Assembly: GCA_017306015.1 (NCBI GenBank)
Contig: JAFKJK010000016.1
Location: forward strand, 1 to 64,000
Length of the DNA stretch: 64,000 nt
Source of the DNA: Propionibacteriaceae bacterium
GTDB lineage: Bacteria > Actinomycetota > Actinomycetes > Propionibacteriales > Propionibacteriaceae
Direction of reading: 5' to 3'
The notes under the pieces were generated by a model. That model did no database searches. It worked only from the letters and a program-made list of their open reading frames with translations, and was not told where the DNA came from. Shown here piece by piece: positions 8,322-18,811 of the stretch; the first letter of the stretch is position 1, and every line of letters starts with the position of its first letter. The translations under genes were made by a program, and so were the position numbers.

Positions 8322-9875
8322 ATGACCCAGATCGTGATCGGGACCGGTCCGCTGACCAGGGCTGAAGTGGTGGCGGTCGCCCGGCACGGGGTCGGCGTCC
8401 GGCTGTCGGCGGACGCACTCGCTGCGATCGCCGCGTCCCGGGCCCGGGTGGATGCGCTGGCCGCCGTCGCCGAGGGCGTGTACGGGGTCTCCACCGGCTT
8501 CGGGGCGCTGGCCACCCGAGGCATCCCGGCGTCCGAGCGAGCGCGGCTGCAGCGCAGCCTGATCCGGTCGCACGCGGCCGGAAACGGGCCGCTGGTCGAG
8601 GACGAGGTGGTCCGCGGGCTGATGCTGCTGCGGATCGCCACCCTTGCCAAGGGCCATTCTGGCGTGCGGACGGCCACCGTCGAGGCGTACGCGGCGCTGC
8701 TGAACTCGGGGCTCGTCCCGGTGGTCCACGAGTACGGCAGCCTCGGCTGTTCGGGCGACCTCGCCCCGCTGGCCCATTGCGCGCTGGTGCTGATGGGCGA
8801 GGGTGAGGTGCTGGACGCCGGCTGCCGCCGTCCGGCCGCCGAGGCGCTCGCCGACCGCGCGTTGGAGCCGGTCGAGTTGGCGGAGAAGGAGGGCCTCGCC
8901 CTGATCAACGGGACGGACGGGATGCTCGCCCAGTTGGTGCTCGCGCTCGCCGACCTCGAGCTGCTCCTCGACACCGCGGACCTCGCCGCCGCCCTCAGCG
9001 TCGAGGGGCAACTGGGCACCGACCGGACCTTCGCCGCCGACCTGATGGCGCTGCGTCCCCAGGTCGGCCAGGCGATCAGCGCGGCGAACCTGCGCCGGTT
9101 CCTGGCCGGGTCGCCGATCGTGGCCAGTCACCGGGTCGGGGACGGCGTCGTCCAGGACGCGTACTCGTTGCGCTGCAGCCCGCAGGTTCACGGCAGCGTC
9201 CGGGACGCGGTCGACTTCGCCGTCACCATCGCCGAGCGCGAGCTCGCGTCGGCGATCGACAACCCGTCCGTGCTGCCGGACGGACGCGTCGAGTCGCACG
9301 GCAACTTCCACGGCGCCCCGATCGCGCACGTGCTGGACTTCCTCGCCATCGGCATCGCCGACCTGGCCAACCTGTCGGAGCGCCGTACCGACCGCTTCCT
9401 GGACGCCAACCGCAGCCGCGGCCTCCCGCCGTTCCTCGCGGACGACCCGGGCATCGACTCCGGCCTGATGATCGCCCAGTACACGCAGGCCGGCATCTGC
9501 TCGAAACTCAAGCAGCTGGCCACGCCTGCCAGCGTCGACTCGATCCCGTCCAGCGCGCTGCAGGAGGACCACGTCTCGATGGGCTGGAACGCCGCCCGCA
9601 AGCTGCGAGTGTCGGTGGACGGCCTCGCCCGCGTCCTGGCGATCGAGATCCTGACCGCCGCCCGCGGCATCGACCTGCGCGCACCGCTGCGTCCCGGGCC
9701 CGCGACCGGCGCGGCGATCGCCGACCTGCGGGAGCGCGTCCCCGGCCCGGGCCCCGACCGCTTCCTGGCCCCCGAGATCGAGGCGGCCTACGACCTCGTC
9801 CGCTCGGGCGTCCTGGTCGCCGCCGCTGAACCGTCGGGGACAGGTACTTCGGTTCACCGGAGGACTGAGAGGTGA
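8322..9875 (+). CDS. hutH: Histidine ammonia-lyase
   Basis: 517 residues from ATG 8322 (MTQIVIGTG). It converts L-histidine to urocanate and ammonia, the first step of the pathway. The catalytic Tyr54 lies in VYGVSTGFG, and the prosthetic group (MIO) triad is Cys143-Ser144-Gly145 in [15 protein letters not shown]; most families have Ala at the first position. The last 17 codons are not histidase: the gene runs into a family A palindrome at 9827 and ends at a TGA (9873-9875) that is the first three bases of the next palindrome copy. The original stop has therefore been displaced. Founder gene of the hut operon. Confidence 0.95.
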   Translation: MTQIVIGTGPLTRAEVVAVARHGVGVRLSADALAAIAASRARVDALAAVAEGVYGVSTGFGALATRGIPASERARLQRSLIRSHAAGNGPLVEDEVVRGLMLLRIATLAKGHSGVRTATVEAYAALLNSGLVPVVHEYGSLGCSGDLAPLAHCALVLMGEGEVLDAGCRRPAAEALADRALEPVELAEKEGLALINGTDGMLAQLVLALADLELLLDTADLAAALSVEGQLGTDRTFAADLMALRPQVGQAISAANLRRFLAGSPIVASHRVGDGVVQDAYSLRCSPQVHGSVRDAVDFAVTIAERELASAIDNPSVLPDGRVESHGNFHGAPIAHVLDFLAIGIADLANLSERRTDRFLDANRSRGLPPFLADDPGIDSGLMIAQYTQAGICSKLKQLATPASVDSIPSSALQEDHVSMGWNAARKLRVSVDGLARVLAIEILTAARGIDLRAPLRPGPATGAAIADLRERVPGPGPDRFLAPEIEAAYDLVRSGVLVAAAEPSGTGTSVHRRTER

Positions 9876-9938
9876 ACCGAAGTACCTGTCCCCATGGTTC
9901 ACGAGTCGTGAACCGAAGTACCTGTCCCCGATGGTTCA
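9827..9938. repeat. Family A palindromic repeat cluster at the hutH-hutU junction, three copies
   Basis: Copies at 9827-9856 (core on plus strand, inside hutH), 9873-9901 and 9909-9938 (core on minus strand). The second supplies the hutH stop codon. The third ends 7 bases before the hutU ribosome binding site. Confidence 0.95.
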
Positions 9939-9957
9939 GTTGAGCGGAGGAGAACCG

Positions 9958-11609
<1,652 letters not shown>

Positions 11610-11610
<1 letters not shown>

Positions 11611-12899
11611 TGGACGTATCCGCACTGCTGGCACAGATCGAGGCGATCGGACGCACCCCGTCCGGCGGCTACACCCGCACCTCGTGGGACGCGCCGACGA
11701 TGGAGCTGCGCGAATGGTTCGCCGCCACGGCCACCGCGCTCGACCTGGACCTCACCGAGGACGGTAACGGCAACCAGGTGGCCTGGTGGGGACGCGGCCC
11801 GGACGCCCTGCTGGTCGGATCGCACCTGGACTCGGTCGTGGAGGGCGGTCCGCTGGACGGGCCGCTCGGGGTGGCGTCCGCTCTGGCTGCGGTGGGTCGG
11901 TTGAAGGCCTCCGGCGTGCAGCCGACGCGTCCGATCGCCGTGGCCAACTTCACCGACGAGGAGGGCGCCCGGTTCGGGGTGGCCTGCCTCGGCTCCCGGC
12001 TGGCGACCGGAGCGATCACGCCCGACGCTGCGCTGGCGCTGCGCGACGACACGGGCACGTCGCTGGCCGAGGCGATGGCGGCGCAGGGACGCGACCCGCG
12101 GGCCGCCGGGCCGTCCGCCTGGCTGGACGAGGTCGGCGCGTACGTCGAACTGCACGTCGAGCAGGGTCGCTGGCTGGCGCCGGCCGAGGCCGCGGTGGGG
12201 GTCGCGACGGCGATCTGGCCGCACGGTCGCTACCGCTTCGACTTCTGCGGCCAGGGCAACCACGCCGGTGCCACCGCGATGGCCGACCGCCGCGACCCGA
12301 TGCTCGCCTACGCCGCGACCGTGCTGGCCGCGCGCGAACTGGCGTCCGGGCCCCTGGAAGGCAGTGGGCCCTCCCAGGATGTGAACGACGGGGACAGTCC
12401 CCGCGGTTCAGCGGCACGCCCTGCTTTCGTGGACGATGGGGACAGTCCCCGTCGTTCACGCGACGCTCGCGCCACCTTCGGACGCGTCCAGGTGCGACCG
12501 GGGAGCACGAACTCGATCCCGTCCCGGGTGACGGCGTGGCTGGACGCCCGCGCGGAGTCCACGGCCGAACTGGACGCTCTGGTCAGGGGCATCGTCGCCC
12601 GGGCCGAGGCGTCCGCGGCGGCCGAGGGTGCGACGGTCGAGTTCCGGGCCGAATCGACGACCGGTGCGGTCGAGTTCGACCACGCGCTGCGCCACCGGCT
12701 GGCTGCCCTGCTGGACGCGCCCGTCCTGCCGACCGGAGCCGGGCACGACGCGGGCATCCTGGCGGCCAGGCTGCCGACCGCGATGCTGTTCGTCCGCAAC
12801 CCGACGGGGGTGTCGCACGCGCCGGAGGAGTCCGCGACGGACGAAGACATCGAGGCCGGCGTGGACGCCCTGACCAGGGTGATCGAGGAGCTGGCGTGA
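11610..12899 (+). CDS. M20-family amidohydrolase (allantoate amidohydrolase/carbamoylase-like), probable N-formylglutamate deformylase of the hut pathway, with a repeat-derived insertion
   Basis: 429 residues from ATG 11610. M20 metal ligands are visible: His72 in GSHLDS, Asp83 in PLDGPLG, Glu117-Glu118 in TDEEGARFG, a later His in ELHVEQG and His in GAGHDAGIL. The family removes carbamoyl or formyl groups from amino acids. Lying between hutU and hutF in a cluster without classical HutG, it most likely turns N-formylglutamate into glutamate and formate; this is inference. Residues about 248-288 are foreign to the family. They come from two palindromic repeats (12381-12459) read in frame between ELAS and RDARATFG, giving DGDSPRGS and DGDSPRRS segments. 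Confidence 0.85.
12381..12459. repeat. Family A-related palindromes (core GGGGACAGTCCCC), two copies inside a coding gene
   Basis: Copies at 12381-12411 and 12429-12459. The second is close to a perfect 31-base palindrome: GTGGACGATGGGGAC, central A, GTCCCCGTCGTTCAC. Ends resemble family A (GTGAACGAC and GGTTCA/CGTTCAC), but the core TACTTC half is replaced by TCCCC. Both are read in the same phase as the family A copies in the ABC-F gene (VNDGDSPRGS against [10 protein letters not shown]). Confidence 0.9.
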
Positions 12900-14020
12900 C
12901 CACCTACCCCGCGTTCGCCAATTGCCACAGCCACGCCTTCCATCGGGCGCTGCGGGGACGCGCGGTCGGCGGTGCCGACTTCTGGGGCTGGCGGGACGGC
13001 ATGTACGCGGTCGCCCAGGCGCTCGACCCCGACCTGTACCACCGCCTGGCGCGGGCGACCTACGCCGAGATGGCGCTGGCCGGGATCGGCGCGGTCGGCG
13101 AGTTCCACTACCTGCACCACGACCCGCACGGGCTGCCGTACACCGACCCGCACGCCATGGCGGACGCGGTGATCGCCGCCGCCTGGGAGGTCGGCCTGCG
13201 GATCTGCCTGCTCGACACCTGCTACCTGCGGGCCGGCTTCGACGGTGCCGAACTGGCGCCGGCCCAGCGCCGGTTCGCCTACCCGGACGCCGAGGCCTGG
13301 GCGAGCCACGCGTCCACGCTCGCCAGCCGGTACGCCGACAATCCGGCGGTGGTGATCGGGACCGCGATCCACTCGGTGCGGGCGGTCGATGAGACGTCCC
13401 TGCCGGTCGTCGCCGCCGCGCTGCCGGACGCCCCACTGCACATCCACGTCTCCGAACAGCCCGCCGAGAACGACGCCTGTCTCGCCGCGACCGGACGCAC
13501 CCCCGTCCGGCTGCTGGCCGACGCCGGTGTCTGGAGCCCCCGGACGACCGCCGTCCACGCCACCCACCTCAGCGCGGACGACATCGCGATACTCGGTGCA
13601 TCCGGGAGTTCCGTGTGCTTCTGCCCGACCACCGAGGCCGAGCTCGCCGACGGGATCGGGCCGTCCGTTGCCCTACGGGACGCCGGCGCCCGGATCACCC
13701 TCGGCTCGGACTCGAACACCATGATCGACCTGTTCGCCGAAGCCAGAGGGCTCGCCATGCACGAGCGACTCGCGTCCGGTACCCGGGACGGCTGGACGGC
13801 GGCGCAGCTGTGGCAGGCCGCGACGTCCGACGGCTCGGCGTCGCTGGGCTTCGAAGGGCTCGGCGGCTTCGAGCTGGCCGGCTCGGTCCGCACCGCGGGA
13901 GCGTCCGAGCCCTTGTGGGCGGCCACCGCAGCGGACGTGGTGCCGCCGCCCGACCTCGACCCCGCCTGGGTGCAGGCCGAGCTCGATGCCGTCATCGCCG
14001 AGGTCTGGAGCCGGACATGA
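12896..14020 (+). CDS. hutF: Formimidoylglutamate deiminase
   Basis: 374 residues from GTG 12896, overlapping the previous stop (GTGA). It is a metal-dependent amidohydrolase: [10 protein letters not shown] near residue 10 has the first metal histidines, HIHVSEQ and HATHLS carry further ligands, and GSDSN carries the metal Asp. HutF hydrolyses N-formimidoylglutamate to N-formylglutamate and ammonia. This makes the route the five-step one and fits an N-formylglutamate amidohydrolase next door. At 374 residues it is shorter than the roughly 450 usual for proteobacterial HutF, as is its HutF-like N-terminus. The stop TGA overlaps an ATG at 14017. Confidence 0.88.
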   Translation: MTTYPAFANCHSHAFHRALRGRAVGGADFWGWRDGMYAVAQALDPDLYHRLARATYAEMALAGIGAVGEFHYLHHDPHGLPYTDPHAMADAVIAAAWEVGLRICLLDTCYLRAGFDGAELAPAQRRFAYPDAEAWASHASTLASRYADNPAVVIGTAIHSVRAVDETSLPVVAAALPDAPLHIHVSEQPAENDACLAATGRTPVRLLADAGVWSPRTTAVHATHLSADDIAILGASGSSVCFCPTTEAELADGIGPSVALRDAGARITLGSDSNTMIDLFAEARGLAMHERLASGTRDGWTAAQLWQAATSDGSASLGFEGLGGFELAGSVRTAGASEPLWAATAADVVPPPDLDPAWVQAELDAVIAEVWSRT

Positions 14021-14072
14021 CCCCCTCCCCGATCGCCGAGGTCTGGAGCCGGACATGACCCCCTCCCCGATC
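13997..14072. repeat. Perfect 38-bp tandem duplication at the hutF-hutI junction
   Basis: 13997-14034 and 14035-14072 are identical. Each contains the ATGA overlap that once joined the hutF stop to the hutI start. The duplication (38 bp, not a multiple of 3) moved the true hutI start to the second copy and left a 13-codon frame between. Confidence 0.97.
14017..14058 (+). CDS. 13-codon bridging minicistron between hutF and hutI
   Basis: The ATG at 14017 overlaps the hutF stop. It is followed by 13 codons ([13 protein letters not shown]) and a TGA at 14056-14058 that overlaps the hutI ATG at 14055. The minicistron is the start of hutI fused to the end of hutF by the 38-bp duplication. Ribosomes ending hutF could thus re-initiate twice and still reach hutI. 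Translation is inferred; the peptide itself is unlikely to have a function. Confidence 0.5.
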   Translation: MTPSPIAEVWSRT

Positions 14073-15230
14073 GTCGAGCGTGCAGGGTCGCACAGCTCCC
14101 TCGCCATCACCCACATCGGCGAACTCGTCACCTGGGACGACGACCAGCCGATCCGCCGCGACGCCGGCCTGGTGATCGAGGACGGACGCGTCGCCTGGGT
14201 GGGCCCGTCCGCCGACACGCCGTCCGCCGACGACGCGATCGACGCGGACGGTCGCGCGGTCGTCCCCGGCTTCGTCGACTCGCACACCCACCTCGTCTTC
14301 GCCGGCGACCGGGCCGAGGAGTTCGCCGCCCGGATGGCCGGCCAGCGCTACGAGGCCGGCGGCATTCGGACCACCGTGGCCGCGACCCTGGCCGCGTCCG
14401 AGGACGAGCTGCTCCGGCTGGCCCGGCGTCGCCTCGCCGAGGCCCGCGCGCAGGGCACGACGACGATCGAGATCAAGTCGGGCTACGGCCTCGACGTCGC
14501 GACCGAGGAGCGGCTGCTGCGGATCGCGTCGGAGCTCACGCCCGAGACGACGTATCTCGGCGCCCACGTCGTCCCCGACGGCTGGGACGCCGACGCCTAC
14601 GTCGACCTCGTCACCGGCGACATGCTCGCCGCGTGCGCCCCCCACGCGAGATGGGTGGACGCCTTCTGCGAGACCGGTGCCTTCGACGCCGACCAGGCGC
14701 GGACGGTGCTTGAAGCGGGAATGGCGGCCGGGCTGCAGGCGCGCGTCCACGCCAACCAGCTCGGCTTCGGACCCGGCGTCCAGTTGGCCTGCGAGGTGGG
14801 CGCCGCGGCCGCCGATCACTGCACCTACCTGACCGACGCGGACGTGGCCGCTCTCGCCGACTCGGGCGTCGTCGCCGGCCTGCTGCCCGGGGTCGAGTTC
14901 TCCACGAGGCATCCCTACCCGGACGCCCGCCGGCTGCTGGACGCCGGTGTCCGGATCGCGCTGGCCACCGACTGCAACCCGGGCACGTCCTATACGTCGT
15001 CGATGCCGTTCTGCATCGCGCTGGCCGTCCGCGAGATGGGGCTGACGCCGACCGAGGCACTGTTCGCGGCGACCCAGGGCGGTGCCTGGTCGCTGAGGCG
15101 CGACGATGTCGGCCACCTGCGGCCTGGTGCCCGCGCCGACCTCGCCCTCCTCGACGCTCCGAGCCACGTGCACCTGGCCTACCGTCCGGGTGTCCCGCTG
15201 GTGAGCAGGGTCCTCGTGGCCGAGGTCTGA
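14055..15230 (+). CDS. hutI: Imidazolonepropionase
   Basis: 391 residues from ATG 14055 ([11 protein letters not shown]). It hydrolyses 4-imidazolone-5-propionate to N-formimidoylglutamate. Amidohydrolase-superfamily metal motifs are intact: [12 protein letters not shown] near residue 75 with the first two histidines, HANQLG with the third ligand, and [10 protein letters not shown] with the metal Asp. Last gene of the hut operon; a hairpin-forming repeat lies 18-79 bp after the stop. Confidence 0.96.
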   Translation: MTPSPIVERAGSHSSLAITHIGELVTWDDDQPIRRDAGLVIEDGRVAWVGPSADTPSADDAIDADGRAVVPGFVDSHTHLVFAGDRAEEFAARMAGQRYEAGGIRTTVAATLAASEDELLRLARRRLAEARAQGTTTIEIKSGYGLDVATEERLLRIASELTPETTYLGAHVVPDGWDADAYVDLVTGDMLAACAPHARWVDAFCETGAFDADQARTVLEAGMAAGLQARVHANQLGFGPGVQLACEVGAAAADHCTYLTDADVAALADSGVVAGLLPGVEFSTRHPYPDARRLLDAGVRIALATDCNPGTSYTSSMPFCIALAVREMGLTPTEALFAATQGGAWSLRRDDVGHLRPGARADLALLDAPSHVHLAYRPGVPLVSRVLVAEV

Positions 15231-15247
15231 GGAGCTGCCTGACCGGA

Positions 15248-15309
15248 TTTGCACTCGATTCGTCCGAATTGCCCCGATTCGGGCCTCTGGGACAAACGAG
15301 TGTGCAATT
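15248..15309. repeat. Imperfect inverted repeat after the hut operon
   Basis: TTTGCACTCG (15249-15258) pairs with CGAGTGTGCAA (15297-15307), extended by CGTCC/GGACAAA. It could end hut transcription, but no T-run follows, so a dispersed element is as likely. Confidence 0.5.
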
Positions 15310-15361
15310 CCGTTCGGGCACGCGCAGGCCAGTGGCAGACTGGACGGTTCAGGAGGGCACG

Positions 15362-15640
15362 ATGTCACTCACGCCAGCACAGCAGCGGCAGACGGCGGCT
15401 GAGCTCCAGGCGAACTTCGAGTTGTCCGGGCTGTCGACGGCCGACCTGCGCCAGCTCACCGGCTGGATCCAGGAGCGCATCGTCGCCACGCTGACCGTCG
15501 ACAGCGCCGATCCGGCCGACGTCTGGCGGCTCCGCGACCTGCTGGAGTCCGAGGTGCGCTCGGCGGGACGGACACCGGTGCCCTACTCCGTCCTCACCGA
15601 ACAGGCGCGCGCTTCCGCCAGAGCGTGGTTCGGCATCTGA
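15362..15640 (+). CDS. DUF2316 family protein
   Basis: 92 residues from ATG 15362, with a good ribosome binding site (CAGGAGGGC) 5 bases before it. The N-terminus MSLTPAQQRQTAAELQANF, then GLSTADLRQLTGW, matches what I know of the DUF2316 family: small, probably helical proteins with a helix-turn-helix-like stretch. The function is unknown. It stands alone between the hut operon and an oxidoreductase. Confidence 0.75.
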   Translation: MSLTPAQQRQTAAELQANFELSGLSTADLRQLTGWIQERIVATLTVDSADPADVWRLRDLLESEVRSAGRTPVPYSVLTEQARASARAWFGI

Positions 15641-15855
15641 GCGCCTGGCCGAGTCACTCCCGGCGTGCCGTCCTTCCCGGCCCGGTGGGCGTCCGACCGA
15701 AGCACACCGCCAGTCGCCCGCCTATGCGGAGGGATACGCCCCACAGGGGAGGGTTCCCGGTCGTCACGCCTCTGCGCAGCAGCCTCTCTCGCGGGAACTG
15801 AGGGAAGTCGCCAGCCAGCCGGAATGCCCGCCGGCCGGGATGGGTTGGGCCCGTC

Positions 15856-16776
15856 ATGAGAGCACTGTTCTACGAGGAGTTCGGCGAACTCGACGTCCTC
15901 AAGCTCGGGGAGCTGCCCGACCCGCACATCGGGCCGGACACGCTGCTGGTCGAGGTGAAGGCGGCCGGGCTGAACCCCGTCGACTACAAGATCCGCCAGG
16001 GCCACCTGGCCCGGTTGATCGACACCGACTTCCCGGTCATCCCGGGCTGGGACGTGGCCGGCGTGGTCGTCCGGGCGGGCCTGGACACCCCCGAGTACCA
16101 GGTCGGCGACGAGGTGCTCGCCTACGCGCGCAAGGACGTCGTGCACGGCGGGACGCTGGCCGAGCTGGTCTCCGTCCCGGTGCGGACGGCAGCCCACAAG
16201 CCGTCCGGGGTGTCCTTCGAGGAGGCTGCTGCGCTGCCGCTGGCCGGGCTGACCGCGCTTCAGTCCGTCCGGCGTTCCGGGCTGGTCGCCGGCCAGACCG
16301 TACTGGTGCATGCCGCGTCCGGTGGCGTGGGGTCGTTCGCGACCCAACTCGCCGTCCTCGCCGGCGCGAAGGTGGTGGGCACCGCTGGCCCCGCGAACCA
16401 GGACTACGTCCGCTCGCTGGGCGCCGAAGCGATCGAGCACGGCGATGGGCTGGTCGAGCGGGCGCGGGCGCTCGTCCCCGGCGGCTTCGACGTGGTCCTG
16501 GATTACGTCGGCGGAGCCGCGATGGACACCACCGCCGAGCTGCTGCGTCCCGGCGGCAGCGTGGTCTCGATCACCGACGGACGTGCCGTCCACTACGGCG
16601 GACAGTCGATCTGGGTGCGTCCCGACCACGACGGGCTGGCCGAACTCGCCGGCCTGGTCGCGGACGGGCGGCTCACGGTCAGCCTCGCCGGCACCTACCC
16701 GCTGGAGCAAGCCGTGGACGCCTACCGCGAGCTCGAAGGCGGACACGTCCGCGGGAAGCTGGTCGTCCGGCTCTGA
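15856..16776 (+). CDS. Zinc-free alcohol dehydrogenase/quinone oxidoreductase-like NADP-dependent oxidoreductase (MDR family)
   Basis: 306 residues from ATG 15856. It has an N-terminal GroES-like domain (about 25-115, AAGLNPVDYKIRQG and GWDVAGVV) and a Rossmann domain with the nucleotide-binding motif HAASGGVGSFATQLA near 150. Zinc ligands are absent, as in quinone oxidoreductases, which reduce quinones or enones using NADPH. The substrate is unknown. The 215-bp gap before it contains no gene. It faces the MFS transporter, and the two 3' ends are 62 bp apart. Confidence 0.88.
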   Translation: MRALFYEEFGELDVLKLGELPDPHIGPDTLLVEVKAAGLNPVDYKIRQGHLARLIDTDFPVIPGWDVAGVVVRAGLDTPEYQVGDEVLAYARKDVVHGGTLAELVSVPVRTAAHKPSGVSFEEAAALPLAGLTALQSVRRSGLVAGQTVLVHAASGGVGSFATQLAVLAGAKVVGTAGPANQDYVRSLGAEAIEHGDGLVERARALVPGGFDVVLDYVGGAAMDTTAELLRPGGSVVSITDGRAVHYGGQSIWVRPDHDGLAELAGLVADGRLTVSLAGTYPLEQAVDAYRELEGGHVRGKLVVRL

Positions 16777-16837
16777 CCCGAACCGACAGCCGAACCCGAG
16801 CCAACGTCGCGGACGGTTCCCCCGGCCCGGGGTGAGG

Positions 16838-18094
16838 TCAGCCCCGGTCGCCGACCCCGATGGCCTCGGCCTCGCCGATCGCGGTCTCGTGCGGACGGCG
16901 TCCGACGTGGGCGAGAGTGTGGCCGCCGACGGCCAGGACGACGATCGCCACGGCGAGGGCACCGACCGCGAACCAGTACGGCGCGCCGGCACCCAGTGCC
17001 GCCGCGAGGCCGCCGGACACCGCGGGCGCGATCGCTCCGCCCAGGAACCGGACGCCGGAGTACGTCGACGACGCCACCGAACGCGGCAGGTCGGTGGCTT
17101 CCATCACGGTCTCGGTGAGCGCGGTGTTGAGGACGCCGAGGACGAGCCCGGCGACCACGACCGCGCCGATCAGCACCGGCAGCGACGCGACGCCTAGCCC
17201 CATCACCGCGAGGATCACGCCCAGCAGCCCGAACGCCGCGAACAGCACCGGACGCAGCCCGACCCGCCGGGTGAGGATCGGTGCCACGAACACCGACGTG
17301 ATGGCCAGCGCCAGGCCCCAGCCGAAGAACACCAGGCCGAGTTCGTGGGCGCCGAAGCGCAGCCCGAGCCGCTCGGCCGCAGCCGCCATCGGGTACGGCG
17401 AGTAGGCCAGCAGGGTGAAGAACCCGTAGTTGTAGAACAGTGCGGTCACCGCGAGCGTGAGCAGGGCCGGCTTGCGCAGCGCCGCGAAGCCGGCGGTGAG
17501 CGGCACCGGCTCGGGCGGCTGCAGCGGCTTGCGCAGCAGGACGGCGACGGCCAGGAAGCCGATCGCCATCAGCGCCGCCGTGCCGAAGAACGGACCGCGC
17601 CAGGAGACCTCGCCGAGGGCTCCGCCGAGCAGCGGCCCGACCGCCATGCCGACGCCCAGCGCCGCCTCGTAGAGGATCACCGCCTGCGCGCTGCCGCCGC
17701 TGGCCGCCCCGACGATGGCCGCCAGTGCCGTCGAGATGAACAGCGCATTGCCGAGCCCCCAGCCGGCGCGGAAGCCGATGATCTGCCCCACCGTCCCGGA
17801 CGCGCCCGCCAGCGTGGCGAAGACGACGATCAGCGCGAGCCCGGCGAGCATCGTCCGCTTCACGCCGAGGCGGCTGGAGATGAAGCCGGTGAAGAACATC
17901 GCGACCGCGGTGATCAACAGGTAGCTGGTGAACAGCAGCATCGTCTGGGACGGGGTCGCGTCCAGCTCGGCGCTGATCGCGGGCAGAATCGGGTCGACCA
18001 GTCCGATGCCCATGAAGGACACCGCGCTGGCGAACGCGATCGCCCAGACCGCGACCGGCTGGGTGAGGATGGACGTCTTCTGCTCAGTGGTCAT
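16838..18094 (-). CDS. MFS drug efflux transporter
   Basis: 418 residues, start ATG 18094 (MTTEQKTS) with CGAAGGAG before it. There are twelve predicted membrane segments, and the inter-loop motif SRLGVKRTMLAG after segment 2 is typical of the major facilitator superfamily. It resembles the drug:H+ antiporter group (ACDE/Bcr-like layout). The start lies 11 bases inside the MarR gene, so the two are coupled. The repressor probably controls export of its own ligand. The substrate is unknown. Confidence 0.88.
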   Translation of the reverse strand: MTTEQKTSILTQPVAVWAIAFASAVSFMGIGLVDPILPAISAELDATPSQTMLLFTSYLLITAVAMFFTGFISSRLGVKRTMLAGLALIVVFATLAGASGTVGQIIGFRAGWGLGNALFISTALAAIVGAASGGSAQAVILYEAALGVGMAVGPLLGGALGEVSWRGPFFGTAALMAIGFLAVAVLLRKPLQPPEPVPLTAGFAALRKPALLTLAVTALFYNYGFFTLLAYSPYPMAAAAERLGLRFGAHELGLVFFGWGLALAITSVFVAPILTRRVGLRPVLFAAFGLLGVILAVMGLGVASLPVLIGAVVVAGLVLGVLNTALTETVMEATDLPRSVASSTYSGVRFLGGAIAPAVSGGLAAALGAGAPYWFAVGALAVAIVVLAVGGHTLAHVGRRPHETAIGEAEAIGVGDRG

Positions 18095-18584
18095 CGGACT
18101 CCTTCGAGGGGGTGGGTGCTGCTCCGACGCGCCGCGGGGACGCGGGCAGGCAGTCGTCGGCGAGCTTCTCCAGCAAGTCGGCCGCCCGGGCGAGGACGGC
18201 GAGGTCATCGGCACCGAGTCGCTCCATGGCCGGCAGGACGTGGGCTGCGGCCTTCGCGCGGAAGGCGGTCATCTCGGCGAGCCCGGCTTCGGTCAGCGTG
18301 ACGACGACGGCGCGGGCGTCGGACGGGTCGGTGGTCCTGGTGACCAGCCCGTCCGCCTCGAGCCGGTTGATCGTCGCTGTCATCGCGGGCTGGGTGAACC
18401 GCTCGTGGGCGGCGAGCTGGCCGATCCGCTGCGGTCCGTCGAACTGCAGCGTCGCCAGGACGCGCATCGCGACGAGGGGCCGCGACGATCCGGTGGCGCG
18501 GGATGCGATCCGGGCGAAGCGGCTGCCCTGGGCGATCAGCCGCGCAGCGAACTGGTCGGGAGGGGTGGCTGACACGCGACCCAA
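18084..18584 (-). CDS. MarR-family transcriptional regulator
   Basis: 166 residues if started at TTG 18584, or 163 from GTG 18575. The winged helix-turn-helix covers about 45-115 (IGQLAAHERFTQPAMTATINRLEADGLVTR, then DPSDARAVVVTLTEAG, the wing). No ribosome binding site precedes either start, so a leaderless message is possible. A 21-bp AT-rich palindrome sits at the start. Together with the overlapping MFS gene this is a standard autoregulated efflux unit. Confidence 0.87.
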   Translation of the reverse strand: MGRVSATPPDQFAARLIAQGSRFARIASRATGSSRPLVAMRVLATLQFDGPQRIGQLAAHERFTQPAMTATINRLEADGLVTRTTDPSDARAVVVTLTEAGLAEMTAFRAKAAAHVLPAMERLGADDLAVLARAADLLEKLADDCLPASPRRVGAAPTPSKESDDH

Positions 18585-18604
18585 TATACATCAGACATTT
18601 ATAT
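18584..18604. promoter_or_regulatory. Probable MarR operator
   Basis: The AT-rich stretch 18584-18604 has arms ATATACAT and ATTTATAT (one mismatch) around 5 bases. It stands out in a 70% GC genome and covers the start of the marR-MFS operon. Confidence 0.65.
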
Positions 18605-18811
18605 ACCTCAGCTAAGTAACGCTGCTCCCGCACGGGCGGGTGGTGTACTCGAGCTCCTGCGAAGGCCGGTTTCGTCCCTTCGCGTGACCGGGGTGGTGAG
18701 CGGGAGACTCCGGGTGGGCGCCGCTGCCGGGCGTCGGTCGATGCCGGTGGGTGGCGATCGGTTGTCGAAGCGAGAGCCGTCCGCTCCAGCCGGAGGCCGG
18801 TCGCTCCACCA

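Noticed and set aside
7551..9902. A 783-codon open frame on the minus strand over hutH
   Set aside because: It is the antisense shadow of hutH and the regulator; its product is Arg-, Gly- and Val-rich without domains. Many similar long shadow frames occur because of the high GC (for example 104-2668 plus and 2769-4286 plus).
9931..9957. Earlier start for hutU at ATG 9931
   Set aside because: It lies in a palindromic repeat and has no ribosome binding site, while ATG 9958 has GCGGAGGAG and the expected N-terminus.
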